From Desulfobacteraceae bacterium (GTDB taxonomy: Bacteria; Desulfobacterota; Desulfobacteria; Desulfobacterales; Desulfosalsimonadaceae): 6,110 nucleotides of DNA. Below are positions 1 to 5,828 of this stretch, one piece after another. Each line of letters begins with the position of its first letter. Positions within the stretch are counted from its first letter, which is position 1. A model generated the notes under the pieces. The model searched no databases, was not told the origin of the DNA, and saw only the letters and a list, made by a program, of their open reading frames with translations. The translations under genes and the position numbers were made by a program. The DNA is taken from positions 1 through 6,110 of the forward strand of contig JAABTZ010000211.1 in the NCBI GenBank assembly GCA_011389605.1, in the 5' to 3' direction.

Positions 1-743
1 AACTGGCCTCGCTGAATGAACTCTGGCGTGAGGAGCACAGGGCAATCCAGGGCGAACTGAACAAGGTCAACCAAAGCCATTCTTCCCTTGAGATCAAAAC
101 AGAATTCAAAGGCGACAAAGAGGCATTCAAGTCCTTTATGAAGGGCATTTTCAAAGGCAGTCGAATCCGGGAAACCACTTTTACAACCCTTGCCGACACA
201 TTTTCAGACTTTGGTGCAATATATAAGGATTTTGATAATGCAAAAGGCATGGTCGGCACCTCAGCTGCCGTTTTTGAACAGTATTTTAACGAAAACCTTG
301 CGGCCCTTTTGATGTGGCAGGTGCCCAACCGTTTTATCATCGAGTATCGCGGCAAGGAGCTGCGGCATCATTCATTGGGCCAGCGTGCATCCGCATTGAT
401 TTTGTTTGTTTTAAGCCAGGGGGAAAATGATGTATTCATTATTGATCAGCCGGAAGACGATCTGGACAACCAGACCATTTACGAGGATGTCATCAAGCTC
501 ATCCGCAGCTTAAAACCCCAGACCCAGTTCATTTTCGCCACCCACAACGCCAATTTCCCGGTGCTCGGTGACGCAGAGCAGATTGTTTCCTGCGCTTATG
601 CCGACGATACCGTTCATGTGAAAAGTGGCAGCATCGATTGTCCGGACCTGCAAAAGGAAATCGTGAACATCATGGAAGGGGGAAGAGAAGCGTTTGAGCA
701 GCGCAGAAGGAGATATGAGATATGGAAACCACTGACCTCATAG
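1..743 (+). CDS. TrlF-like (PHP-ATPase type) ABC/SMC-family ATPase, C-terminal part, 5' truncated by window
   Basis: The frame is open from base 3, so the gene starts outside the window; 246 C-terminal residues are visible. The first ~50 are charged and helix-like, as in the coiled-coil arm of SMC/ABC ATPases. Then come an ABC-signature-like LGQRAS (375-392), a Walker B strand VFIIDQPED with the catalytic Glu after DQP (432-458), a D-loop-like DLDN, and a switch-His THNAN (540-554) followed by GDAEQIV. The end, with GGREAFEQRRRRY, is typical as I remember it of TrlF-family ATPases, which carry an N-terminal PHP phosphoesterase domain; that domain and the Walker A would lie upstream and cannot be seen. 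ATP hydrolysis is well supported; the substrate is unknown. The stop overlaps the next gene by 22 bases, which suggests translational coupling. It could instead be another RecF/OLD-like ATPase without a PHP domain. Confidence 0.8.
   Translation, partial: LASLNELWREEHRAIQGELNKVNQSHSSLEIKTEFKGDKEAFKSFMKGIFKGSRIRETTFTTLADTFSDFGAIYKDFDNAKGMVGTSAAVFEQYFNENLAALLMWQVPNRFIIEYRGKELRHHSLGQRASALILFVLSQGENDVFIIDQPEDDLDNQTIYEDVIKLIRSLKPQTQFIFATHNANFPVLGDAEQIVSCAYADDTVHVKSGSIDCPDLQKEIVNIMEGGREAFEQRRRRYEIWKPLTS
707..712 (+). promoter_or_regulatory. Shine-Dalgarno inside the upstream gene
   Basis: AAGGAG lies 9 bases before the ATG at 722, within the coding region of the ATPase gene. It fixes the start of the AlbA_2 protein and shows that the 22-base gene overlap is real. 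A nearer ATG at 715 is in a different frame and too close to the site. Confidence 0.7.
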
Positions 744-1891
744 CCGTCATAGGCAGAAACGAGGACGGCCAGTATCAGTTCAAGGCCAATGCCACCAATG
801 AAACCTCCCTGGCCCAGGAGATGGTAGCATTCAGTAATTCGGGTGGCGGCACCATATTCATCGGGGTAAGCAACGATGGTACGTTTTCCGGTTTGACAAG
901 AAAGGACATGGGGAGACTGAATCAACTCATGTCCAATGCGGCCTCACAGCATGTTCGGCCGCCCATTAATCCCCAGACTGAGAATATCGACACCCCGGAT
1001 GGGTTGGTGATGCGAATTACCGTGCCTGATGGCATTGCCAAGCCTTACATGGATAAGAACGGCGTTATATGGGTGAAAAGCGGATCGGATAAGCGCAAGG
1101 CCACCTCCCGGGAGGAAATTCAGCGGCTTTACCAGCGAGCCGGTCTGATCCATGGAGATGAGATTCCGGTTCCGGGAATGACGATTGCGGATCTGGATGA
1201 AGCCTATTTCAAAACATTTTTTGAACGGAATTTTGGGGAAACCCTTGAAGATCAGGAGTTACCACTTTCTGCCCTTCTGGAAAACATGAACCTGATGAAG
1301 GATAAGATTTTCAATGTGAGCGGAGCGCTTTTATTCTCCAAGAATCCGAGCTTCAAGCTGCCGGCTTTTATCGTCAAGGCGATTGTCTTTCCCGGCAATG
1401 AAATACATGAAACGCAATATCGGGACAGCCAGGATATCACTGGAAAGATCGGGGATATTTTTCAAAAAAGCATAAGCTTTGTTCTTGGCAATATCCGACA
1501 TATTCAAGGTGATCGGAATGTCAATGCGCTTGGTGAGCCTGAAATTCCGCGCATTACACTGGAGGAGCTAATCGCCAATGCTCTGATTCACCGGGATTTT
1601 TTTATTTCAGCTCCCGTTAGGGTTTTTGTCTTTGATGACCGGGTGGAGATTATCAGTCCCGGACACCTTCCGAACAATTTAACCGTCGAAAACATCAAAA
1701 GGGGGAACTCAAACATCCGAAATCCGATTCTGGCCTCCTTTGCAACCAAAATCCTGCCCTATCGCGGCCTTGGCAGCGGCATTATCCGTGCCTTAAAAGC
1801 GTATCCTGCCATTGATTTTGAAAACGACCAGGACGGAAATTTATTTAAGGTTACTATTTATCGTAAAAGCAAAAATACGTCCATGCCGTGA
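722..1891 (+). CDS. AlbA_2 (Schlafen-like) domain plus HATPase_c_4 ATP-binding protein
   Basis: A 389-residue soluble protein of the family often labelled 'ATP-binding protein' or 'transcriptional regulator/RecG-related'. Residues ~15-135 form an AlbA_2 (Schlafen) domain: QFK at 19-21, then AFSNSGGGTIFIGVSNDG at 36-53 and GL at 58, with IWVKSGS at 116-122 closing it. Residues ~275-375 match HATPase_c_4: the N-box ExxxNxxxHRD (E282, N286, H290), DDRVEIISPG (305-314), and RGLGSGI (348-354) as the glycine loop. A linker of ~130 residues joins them. The Glu that usually precedes Phe-Lys in AlbA_2 is Gln here. Family members are linked to nucleic-acid binding, and some occur in defence loci; the activity here is not known. 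Overlap with the preceding ATPase gene argues that the two products work together. The start is set by AAGGAG 9 bases upstream. Confidence 0.88.
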   Translation: METTDLIAVIGRNEDGQYQFKANATNETSLAQEMVAFSNSGGGTIFIGVSNDGTFSGLTRKDMGRLNQLMSNAASQHVRPPINPQTENIDTPDGLVMRITVPDGIAKPYMDKNGVIWVKSGSDKRKATSREEIQRLYQRAGLIHGDEIPVPGMTIADLDEAYFKTFFERNFGETLEDQELPLSALLENMNLMKDKIFNVSGALLFSKNPSFKLPAFIVKAIVFPGNEIHETQYRDSQDITGKIGDIFQKSISFVLGNIRHIQGDRNVNALGEPEIPRITLEELIANALIHRDFFISAPVRVFVFDDRVEIISPGHLPNNLTVENIKRGNSNIRNPILASFATKILPYRGLGSGIIRALKAYPAIDFENDQDGNLFKVTIYRKSKNTSMP

Positions 1892-1933
1892 AGGTTTATC
1901 GGCAAAGGTATTGATAATCGGGAAGGGAAAAGA

Positions 1934-2125
1934 ATGTTTGAACTGACCAGAGAAAATATTCTTACAGACGATGCAAGGGCTCTGATAGAGGCAGCCTTCA
2001 AGAGCATGCCGGACGTTTGGGTAAAGCCTTACGAACCCAAAGGCAGCCCGGATGCCAAAGATATATTTGTGAAGGAGCCTGAGCCGGATCGATACCGGCG
2101 GATAAAGGCCGATCTGAAACCATGA
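1934..2125 (+). CDS. Small hypothetical protein (63 aa)
   Basis: No family recognised. It encodes a 63-residue polar protein with no signal peptide or membrane segment; the first half (ENILTDDARALIEAAFKSM) looks helical and the second half is rich in Pro, Lys, Asp and Glu. GGAAGGG at 1921-1927 is a good ribosome binding site 6 bases before the ATG. The stop overlaps the next start as ATGA (2122-2125), a classic translational coupling, which is the best evidence that it is a real gene and a partner of the 384-residue protein. It begins 42 bases after the AlbA_2 gene, so it may belong to the same transcript. No function is proposed. Confidence 0.65.
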   Translation: MFELTRENILTDDARALIEAAFKSMPDVWVKPYEPKGSPDAKDIFVKEPEPDRYRRIKADLKP

Positions 2126-3276
2126 GCGAATACCAGTATTATGAGTTTCTGGCCATTGACCGGCCTCTGACAAAAGAGGAGATGGCTGATCTGCGGGCGC
2201 TCTCGACACGGGCAACGATCACGCCGGTCAGCTTCACCAACGAATATAATTGGGGCGACTTCAAAGGCGACCCCGACAAGCTGATGCAGCGCTATTTCGA
2301 CCTCCATGTCTATGTGACCAACTGGATGACGGCCATTTTCATGGTGCGGCTGCCCATAGAGGCATTGACCCGAGAGACCGCCAAAGCTGCGGCCGTGCCT
2401 TACCTGTTGGATATCAAACCCGCAAAAACACACTGGATCATTACCTGGAGCCTGTATGAGTCGGAAAACTACGATCGCTTCGGCATGGAGGACGGCCGCG
2501 GCTGGATGGCGCGTCTGGCCCCGGTGCGGGATGAACTGCTGCGCGGGGACCTGCGAAGCCTGTACATCGGCTGGCTGCCGGCCGTAGCCGGGGAGATGAT
2601 GGATGACGATGAGATGGAGCCGCTATCCGTGAGCGGATTGGGAAGCCTGACAGCGGCCCAGCAGGCGCTGGCCGAATTTCTGGAAGTGGACCCGGACCTG
2701 CTGGCCGGTGCCGGCATGGGCAGCTCGGCTGCGCAGGAGAAGGAAGTTTCACGACGGGAAATGGAAAAGTGGATCGATGCCCTGCCCCGGGATGAGGTCA
2801 ATCCGATCTTGAAGCAATTGCTGGAGGGCAAGGGGCAGCAGGCCGAACGGTCCATCAGGAACCGGTTCGCATCATGGCCGCACGGCTTACAGACGGGCGA
2901 TACCGACGCACCCCGGCGTACAGTGGCAGAATTGCGGCAGAACGCCGGAGAGGCCCGTCTAAATCGGCTGGAAAAGCAAAAACGGGACCGCAGACAACGG
3001 GAGATCAAACGCCGCGAAAAACGCAAGGCGTATCTGAAGAATCTGTCCAGCGATTTTCCCAAGGCCTGGGCGTTGGTTAAAGAACCCGTCGAGCGCGGAT
3101 CGGGGCGGGGCTATGACGAGGCCTGCCGCATACTCGTCGACATCGCCGAAGCCTATGACCTGTTTGCGACCAAAAAGCAATTCCAAAAAGAACTGAAAAA
3201 ATTCATGGCCGGCCACCTGCGGCGCAAGGCGCTGATTCAACGCTTGGTGAAGGCCGGCATCTGGAAGGAAGAATAA
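2122..3276 (+). CDS. Conserved hypothetical protein of unknown function (384 aa)
   Basis: I recall the N-terminal pattern (YQYYEFLAIDRPLT, then LRALSTRA, then NEYNWGDFKGDP) from many unrelated bacteria as a conserved hypothetical family with no assigned domain, so this is a true gene. Residues 1-~160 form the conserved, probably globular part, with aromatic-rich strands such as HWIITWSLYESE. Residues ~205-240 are charged. Residues ~271-305 are a strongly basic, likely coiled-coil helix (KQKRDRRQREIKRREKRK), and the C-terminus (~310-384) is helical and Lys-rich, which could suit nucleic-acid or ribosome contact; that is inference. There is no signal peptide or membrane span. It is clearly more GC-rich than the genes to its left. 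Start at ATGA overlap with the 63-residue gene; the next ATG follows the stop by three bases. Confidence 0.85.
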   Translation: MSEYQYYEFLAIDRPLTKEEMADLRALSTRATITPVSFTNEYNWGDFKGDPDKLMQRYFDLHVYVTNWMTAIFMVRLPIEALTRETAKAAAVPYLLDIKPAKTHWIITWSLYESENYDRFGMEDGRGWMARLAPVRDELLRGDLRSLYIGWLPAVAGEMMDDDEMEPLSVSGLGSLTAAQQALAEFLEVDPDLLAGAGMGSSAAQEKEVSRREMEKWIDALPRDEVNPILKQLLEGKGQQAERSIRNRFASWPHGLQTGDTDAPRRTVAELRQNAGEARLNRLEKQKRDRRQREIKRREKRKAYLKNLSSDFPKAWALVKEPVERGSGRGYDEACRILVDIAEAYDLFATKKQFQKELKKFMAGHLRRKALIQRLVKAGIWKEE

Positions 3277-3279
3277 AAG

Positions 3280-3426
3280 ATGGGCACGCAAAGCCCCAAA
3301 GATGGTAAGGAACTCGAAGCCTTGGGCAGACTTATTGAGGAAATCGCCCTCGACGCATACGGCGATGATGAACAGCTCCGAGCCTATGGGGATCGGCTGG
3401 CTGAATATCCCATAGCGGCTGTCTGA
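3280..3426 (+). CDS. Short ORF (48 aa), possible truncated CcbP-like/DAYGDDEQ family protein
   Basis: ATG lies three bases after the stop of the 384-residue gene, with GGAAGGAAG (3263-3271) as ribosome binding site 8 bases upstream. The product has a helix followed by IEEIALDAYGDDEQL at residues 19-33. That segment resembles, from memory, the N-terminus of small bacterial proteins with a 'EI-DAYG-EEQ' pattern (CcbP-type calcium-binding and related hypothetical proteins of about 70-120 residues), which then continue with a conserved domain. Here that part is missing: after EYPIAAV the reading frame stops, and no frame downstream continues the family. It is thus either a genuine tiny gene or the 5' remnant of a truncated one. 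It would be co-transcribed with the gene before it. Confidence 0.45.
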   Translation: MGTQSPKDGKELEALGRLIEEIALDAYGDDEQLRAYGDRLAEYPIAAV

Positions 3427-3482
3427 GCATGAAACGATTTGTTTAAGATTAAGAAAAAGACGAACGGATGCGCTGTTTTGTA

Positions 3483-3510
3483 TTGCGGGGAATATCACAC
3501 ATGTTATAAT
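3483..3510 (+). promoter_or_regulatory. Candidate sigma-70 promoter with extended -10 for the hydrolase/gamma-CA pair
   Basis: A perfect TATAAT at 3505-3510 is preceded by TG one base upstream (3502-3503), an extended -10. A weak -35, TTGCGG (3483-3488), sits 16 bases away. Transcription would begin near 3517 and give a leader of about 115 bases before the hydrolase ATG. Position at the start of the gene-free stretch fits the pair of genes downstream. Confidence 0.5.
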
Positions 3511-3561
3511 AATCAGTAGCTTATACAAAATTTACTCGTACGTGGAATTCTTCAGGGATTG

Positions 3562-3592
3562 CGCCTAATGCAGACATTTTACATTTAGGGCG
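3562..3592 (+). other. Imperfect hairpin in the leader of the hydrolase gene
   Basis: CGCCTAATG (3562-3570) can pair with CATTTAGGGCG (3582-3592) over 9 base pairs with two single-base bulges around an 11-base loop. It lies 40 bases before the hydrolase start and downstream of the promoter candidate. There is no U-run, so it is not a terminator. Function unknown. Confidence 0.3.
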
Positions 3593-3632
3593 TCATAAAA
3601 TTTCAGTTCCCCGATTTGACGGAGGTACGGCC

Positions 3633-4445
3633 ATGTCGGAAGTTGTCATGGGCGATTTAAAGATTTATTACGAATCCTACGGTGAAGGCGATCCGCTGAT
3701 TCTGATCCGCGGGCTGGGCAGCAATGCCGATCACTGGTATGCTCAGGTGCATGATCTGGCCCGTCACTGGCGGGTCATTGTTTTCGATAACCGTGGCATT
3801 GCACGGTCGAGCGATTCGGCCGGAGCCTTCACCACAGGCGACATGGCCGGGGACACCGTGGCTTTGATGAAAGGTTTGGGCATAGCCCGGGCTCATGTGC
3901 TGGGCCTTTCCATGGGCGGCATGATCGCCCAGGAGTTGGCCATAGGCTATCCCCGGCGGGTACGTGGTTTGATTCTTGTAGCGACACAATGCGGCGGAAG
4001 ACATGCGGTGAGCCCGAAAAAAGAGGTGGCCGGGTCCATCCAGCGAGTGGCAGCAGAAAACAGCCAAGAAGCTCGCCTGGCGGCCCTGCCGTCATTTTTC
4101 GGACCCCGGACCCTGAGCGAAAGGCCCCGGGTCATCCAGGAATATGCCACGGTCTCCATGAAGCATCCGGCCGGTCCGGAGATTCTCACCCGCCAGATGG
4201 CGGCCATTGCCGGGCACGATACCTATGACCGGCTGCCGCAAATCTCATTGCCCACCCTGGTGATGACCGGCGCTGATGACGTGCTGATACCCCCTGAAAA
4301 TTCAAAAATTTTGGCCGACCGTATTTTCGGCGCACAGCTGTGCGTGATCCCCGATGGTGGCCATCAGGTGCTCATTGAAGCCCCCCTGGCCTGCAACCGA
4401 GCGATCATTGATTTTTTGCGGCAGGTGGAGGCAGATGAGGTTTAA
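3633..4445 (+). CDS. Alpha/beta hydrolase fold protein
   Basis: A 270-residue protein of usual size for the alpha/beta hydrolase_1 family, cytoplasmic (no signal peptide). The nucleophile elbow is GLSMGG with Ser93. The acid is Asp216 in GADDVLIP and the base is His244 in GGHQVLIE, so the triad is complete. The oxyanion region is RGLGSN (26-31), where most relatives have His-Gly instead of Arg-Gly, and VIVFDNRGIARSS (48-60) is the usual strand after it. The cap is roughly residues 125-195. Closest in look to the 3-oxoadipate enol-lactonase/haloperoxidase-like group, but substrate cannot be told from sequence. GGAGG at 3621-3625 supports this start. The gamma-carbonic-anhydrase gene begins 39 bases after the stop and probably shares the transcript. 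Confidence 0.92.
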   Translation: MSEVVMGDLKIYYESYGEGDPLILIRGLGSNADHWYAQVHDLARHWRVIVFDNRGIARSSDSAGAFTTGDMAGDTVALMKGLGIARAHVLGLSMGGMIAQELAIGYPRRVRGLILVATQCGGRHAVSPKKEVAGSIQRVAAENSQEARLAALPSFFGPRTLSERPRVIQEYATVSMKHPAGPEILTRQMAAIAGHDTYDRLPQISLPTLVMTGADDVLIPPENSKILADRIFGAQLCVIPDGGHQVLIEAPLACNRAIIDFLRQVEADEV

Positions 4446-4484
4446 ATATTTTGTTTTAATCCCGTTTTTTTAAGGAGGCTTGCC

Positions 4485-5078
4485 ATGCCTTATTCACCAA
4501 GCAATATACGTCCCAACCTTGCAGGAGATTGTCCGGAAATTCATCCAAACGCACTTATTGACCCTTCGGCCCAGATTATCGGTAACGTAAAAATAGAAAA
4601 AAACGTTTTCATTGCGCCACTGGCGGTTATCAGGGCCGATGAACGCGGGCCCGACGGCCTGGTCTCCCCCATTGTTATCGGCGAGGAAGTCAATATTCAG
4701 GACGGGGTGATAATTCACAGTCATGGAGGCGCCCTTGTGACAATTGGTCCGCGAACCTCTGTGGGACACGGTGCAGCCATCCATGGCCCCTGTCTCATCG
4801 GTAAGGAGTGCTTTCTGGCCATGCGCAGTACGGTTTACAGCGCAACCCTGGGTGCAGGTGTCTGGGTGGGCATGGCGGCCATGGTAATGCGAACGACAAT
4901 TGAAAGCCACGTTTATATTCAGGCCGGAAGCGTTATCAGGTCCCCAACAGATGCATTGGATCTTCGGCTTGTTTCAGCCAAGGAAAAACAGTACATGCAA
5001 AAGGTCTGGGAGTCTTCCAGGATATTGCGCGAAGAGTATTTAAGGCAGCGCTCCTTTTCCACCGTTGCATCATACTAA
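4485..5078 (+). CDS. Gamma-class carbonic anhydrase-like hexapeptide-repeat protein
   Basis: A 197-residue left-handed beta-helix protein: hexapeptide turns run from about residue 18 to 152 (for example AQIIGNVKIEKNVFIAP), followed by a C-terminal helix (~163-190). Residues that match Cam of Methanosarcina thermophila are Arg50, Asp52 and Glu53 in RADE, Gln72-Asp73 in NIQDGV, and the zinc ligands His78 (VIIH), His95 (VGH) and His100 (IHGP). Enzymes of this type are trimers that bind a divalent metal (Zn or Fe) and interconvert CO2 and bicarbonate. The Cam acidic loop with its proton-shuttle Glu84 is absent: three residues after His78 there is Gly81. Many gamma-CA-like proteins with that change have low or unproven activity, so 'carbonic anhydrase' is a family name here. 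A short insert follows RADE (ERGPDGLVS). AAGGAGG (4472-4478) sits 6 bases before the ATG. Confidence 0.9.
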   Translation: MPYSPSNIRPNLAGDCPEIHPNALIDPSAQIIGNVKIEKNVFIAPLAVIRADERGPDGLVSPIVIGEEVNIQDGVIIHSHGGALVTIGPRTSVGHGAAIHGPCLIGKECFLAMRSTVYSATLGAGVWVGMAAMVMRTTIESHVYIQAGSVIRSPTDALDLRLVSAKEKQYMQKVWESSRILREEYLRQRSFSTVASY

Positions 5079-5083
5079 AAACT

Positions 5084-5132
5084 CGCTTATCCCGCCACTG
5101 CGATATTTTTGCAGAAAGCAAATTCATAAGCG
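5084..5132. repeat. Inverted repeat just after the gamma-CA gene
   Basis: CGCTTAT (5084-5090) and ATAAGCG (5126-5132) are perfect complements. Inside, CTGC (5098-5101) pairs with GCAG (5111-5114), giving a two-part stem. It begins 6 bases after the stop codon, so it could stabilise the 3' end of the mRNA; no T-run follows. Confidence 0.45.
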
Positions 5133-5152
5133 CCCCGGCTGATATGCTGCGC

Positions 5153-5192
5153 AAAAAAGGAGTTTCCTGGCTCCATGAGCCTTCCGGAGACT
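5153..5192 (-). terminator. Possible Rho-independent terminator read on the minus strand
   Basis: AGTTTCC (5161-5167) pairs with GGAGACT (5186-5192) with one G-T pair, and within it GGCTC (5169-5173) pairs perfectly with GAGCC (5177-5181) around a CAT loop. Six A bases at 5153-5158 would be a U-run in a minus-strand transcript. No minus-strand gene is seen to its right, so it may just be a structured element. Confidence 0.25.
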
Positions 5193-5195
5193 TAA

Positions 5196-5209
5196 TTTCC
5201 GCTCGGAAA
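5196..5209. repeat. Short hairpin TTTCC/GGAAA
   Basis: TTTCC (5196-5200) and GGAAA (5205-5209) pair around a GCTC tetraloop, directly after the larger hairpin that ends at 5192. The closeness of the two suggests one structured RNA or DNA element; function unknown. Confidence 0.35.
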
Positions 5210-5274
5210 CCCGCTCTTAGACGGCTTTGAAAGTTAAAAAATATGCGCTCTGCACGATGTGTTTGTCTTTTTGT

Positions 5275-5304
5275 TTGAAATTTTTCAATTAAGGGACATA
5301 TTTT
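5275..5304 (+). promoter_or_regulatory. Candidate promoter and overlapping palindromic operator of desulfoferrodoxin
   Basis: TTGAAA (5275-5280) can act as a -35 with TATTTT (5299-5304) as a -10 at 18-base spacing. The same TTGAAA is half of a perfect 6-2-6 palindrome, TTGAAA-TT-TTTCAA (5275-5288), placed as a repressor or activator site would be. A second choice is TTGAGG (5303-5308) with TAATAT (5325-5330). Both are moderate matches only. Confidence 0.35.
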
Positions 5305-5373
5305 GAGGTAGCAGACTTACGGCTTAATATGTTTTTATCTTTTACGGTGTCATCAACCCTTAAAAGCAAACAG

Positions 5374-5380
5374 AAAGGAG
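5374..5380 (+). promoter_or_regulatory. Shine-Dalgarno that sets the desulfoferrodoxin start
   Basis: AAAGGAG lies 8 bases before the ATG at 5389. The in-frame ATG at 5329 has no such site and would add 20 residues that have no counterpart in the family, whose members begin a few residues before the first Cys pair. Confidence 0.8.
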
Positions 5381-5388
5381 AAACATCA

Positions 5389-5763
5389 ATGGCAGAGAAA
5401 AAACAGATTTACAAGTGTGATGCATGCGGCAATATTGTTGAGGTTCTTCACGGCGGACAGGGAGACCTGGTATGTTGTGGTGAGAACATGAAACTCTTTG
5501 AGGAAAAAAGCTCAGATGAGGGCAAGGAAAAGCACGTGCCGGTAGTCGAGTCTGCTGGCGACGGCGTTAAGGTAAAGGTGGGAAGCAACCCTCATCCCAT
5601 GGAAGAAAAGCATTACATAGAATGGGTTGAAATCATTGACGGTGATCAGTCCTGTCGTCATTATCTCAAACCCGGCCAGGCACCCGAGGCGGTATTCAAA
5701 GGCGCCGGTCCCAATGTCACTGCCCGTGAATATTGCAATGTGCATGGACTGTGGAAATCCTAA
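5389..5763 (+). CDS. dfx: Desulfoferrodoxin (two-iron superoxide reductase)
   Basis: Reduces superoxide to hydrogen peroxide in the cytoplasm of anaerobes, with electrons usually from rubredoxin, without making oxygen. The 124 residues match the classic length. N-terminal desulforedoxin-like domain: Cys10, Cys13, Cys29 and Cys30 form the Fe(Cys)4 centre I. C-terminal catalytic domain: His49, His69, His75 and His119 with Cys116 form the Fe(His)4Cys centre II, the same numbering as in the Desulfovibrio enzyme. The active-site Glu47-Lys48 pair (EKH) is also kept. Every functional residue is thus present and the enzyme should be active. No rubredoxin gene lies beside it in this window. It seems to be a single-gene unit: a gene-free region with a promoter candidate before it and a strong terminator 17 bases or so after it. 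Confidence 0.97.
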   Translation: MAEKKQIYKCDACGNIVEVLHGGQGDLVCCGENMKLFEEKSSDEGKEKHVPVVESAGDGVKVKVGSNPHPMEEKHYIEWVEIIDGDQSCRHYLKPGQAPEAVFKGAGPNVTAREYCNVHGLWKS

Positions 5764-5777
5764 AGTAAATGTAATAT

Positions 5778-5816
5778 AATAAAAAGAGCCGGGCTGCTCC
5801 GGCTCTTTTTATTTTT
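5778..5816 (+). terminator. Rho-independent terminator of desulfoferrodoxin
   Basis: AAAAAGAGCCGG (5781-5792) and CCGGCTCTTTTT (5799-5810) are perfect complements around a 6-base loop, and the pairing extends three more A/T pairs outward. T-rich sequence follows on the + strand, and A-rich sequence precedes it, so it may work in both directions. Confidence 0.93.
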
Positions 5817-5828
5817 AAACCAAATTGA

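Larger units (their letters stand above)
5079..5388. other. Gene-free region with several hairpins between gamma-CA and desulfoferrodoxin
   Basis: No convincing gene on either strand. It contains three inverted repeats (5084-5132, 5161-5192, 5196-5209), an AT-rich segment from about 5230, and the promoter and operator candidates of the desulfoferrodoxin gene. No hairpin with a following T-run is seen on the + strand, so transcription from the gamma-CA gene may not end cleanly here. Confidence 0.6.

Noticed and set aside
2250..2459. Plus-strand 69-codon frame inside the 384-residue gene
   Set aside because: Out-of-frame shadow of the GC-rich gene with no ribosome binding site.
2469..3062. Long minus-strand open frame (197 codons) inside the 384-residue gene
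   Set aside because: Its product is a low-complexity Ser/Arg-rich string typical of the antisense of a GC-rich gene; the + strand protein is conserved and has coupled start signals.
2959..3528. Minus-strand open frame (189 codons) spanning the end of the 384-residue gene and the spacer
   Set aside because: Antisense to a gene with recognised family; no ribosome binding site or family pattern noticed, and part of it runs through the AT-rich promoter region.
3537..3555. CGTACG and GAATTC palindromes upstream of the hydrolase
   Set aside because: Six-base palindromes occur by chance at this length and have no spacing or context that suggests a binding site.
4494..4910. Minus-strand open frame of 138 codons within the gamma-CA gene
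   Set aside because: Shadow of a clearly recognised + strand gene; no domain visible.
5329..5388. Upstream in-frame ATG extending desulfoferrodoxin by 20 residues
   Set aside because: No Shine-Dalgarno at 5329, and the 5389 start has AAAGGAG and gives exact family numbering of the metal ligands.
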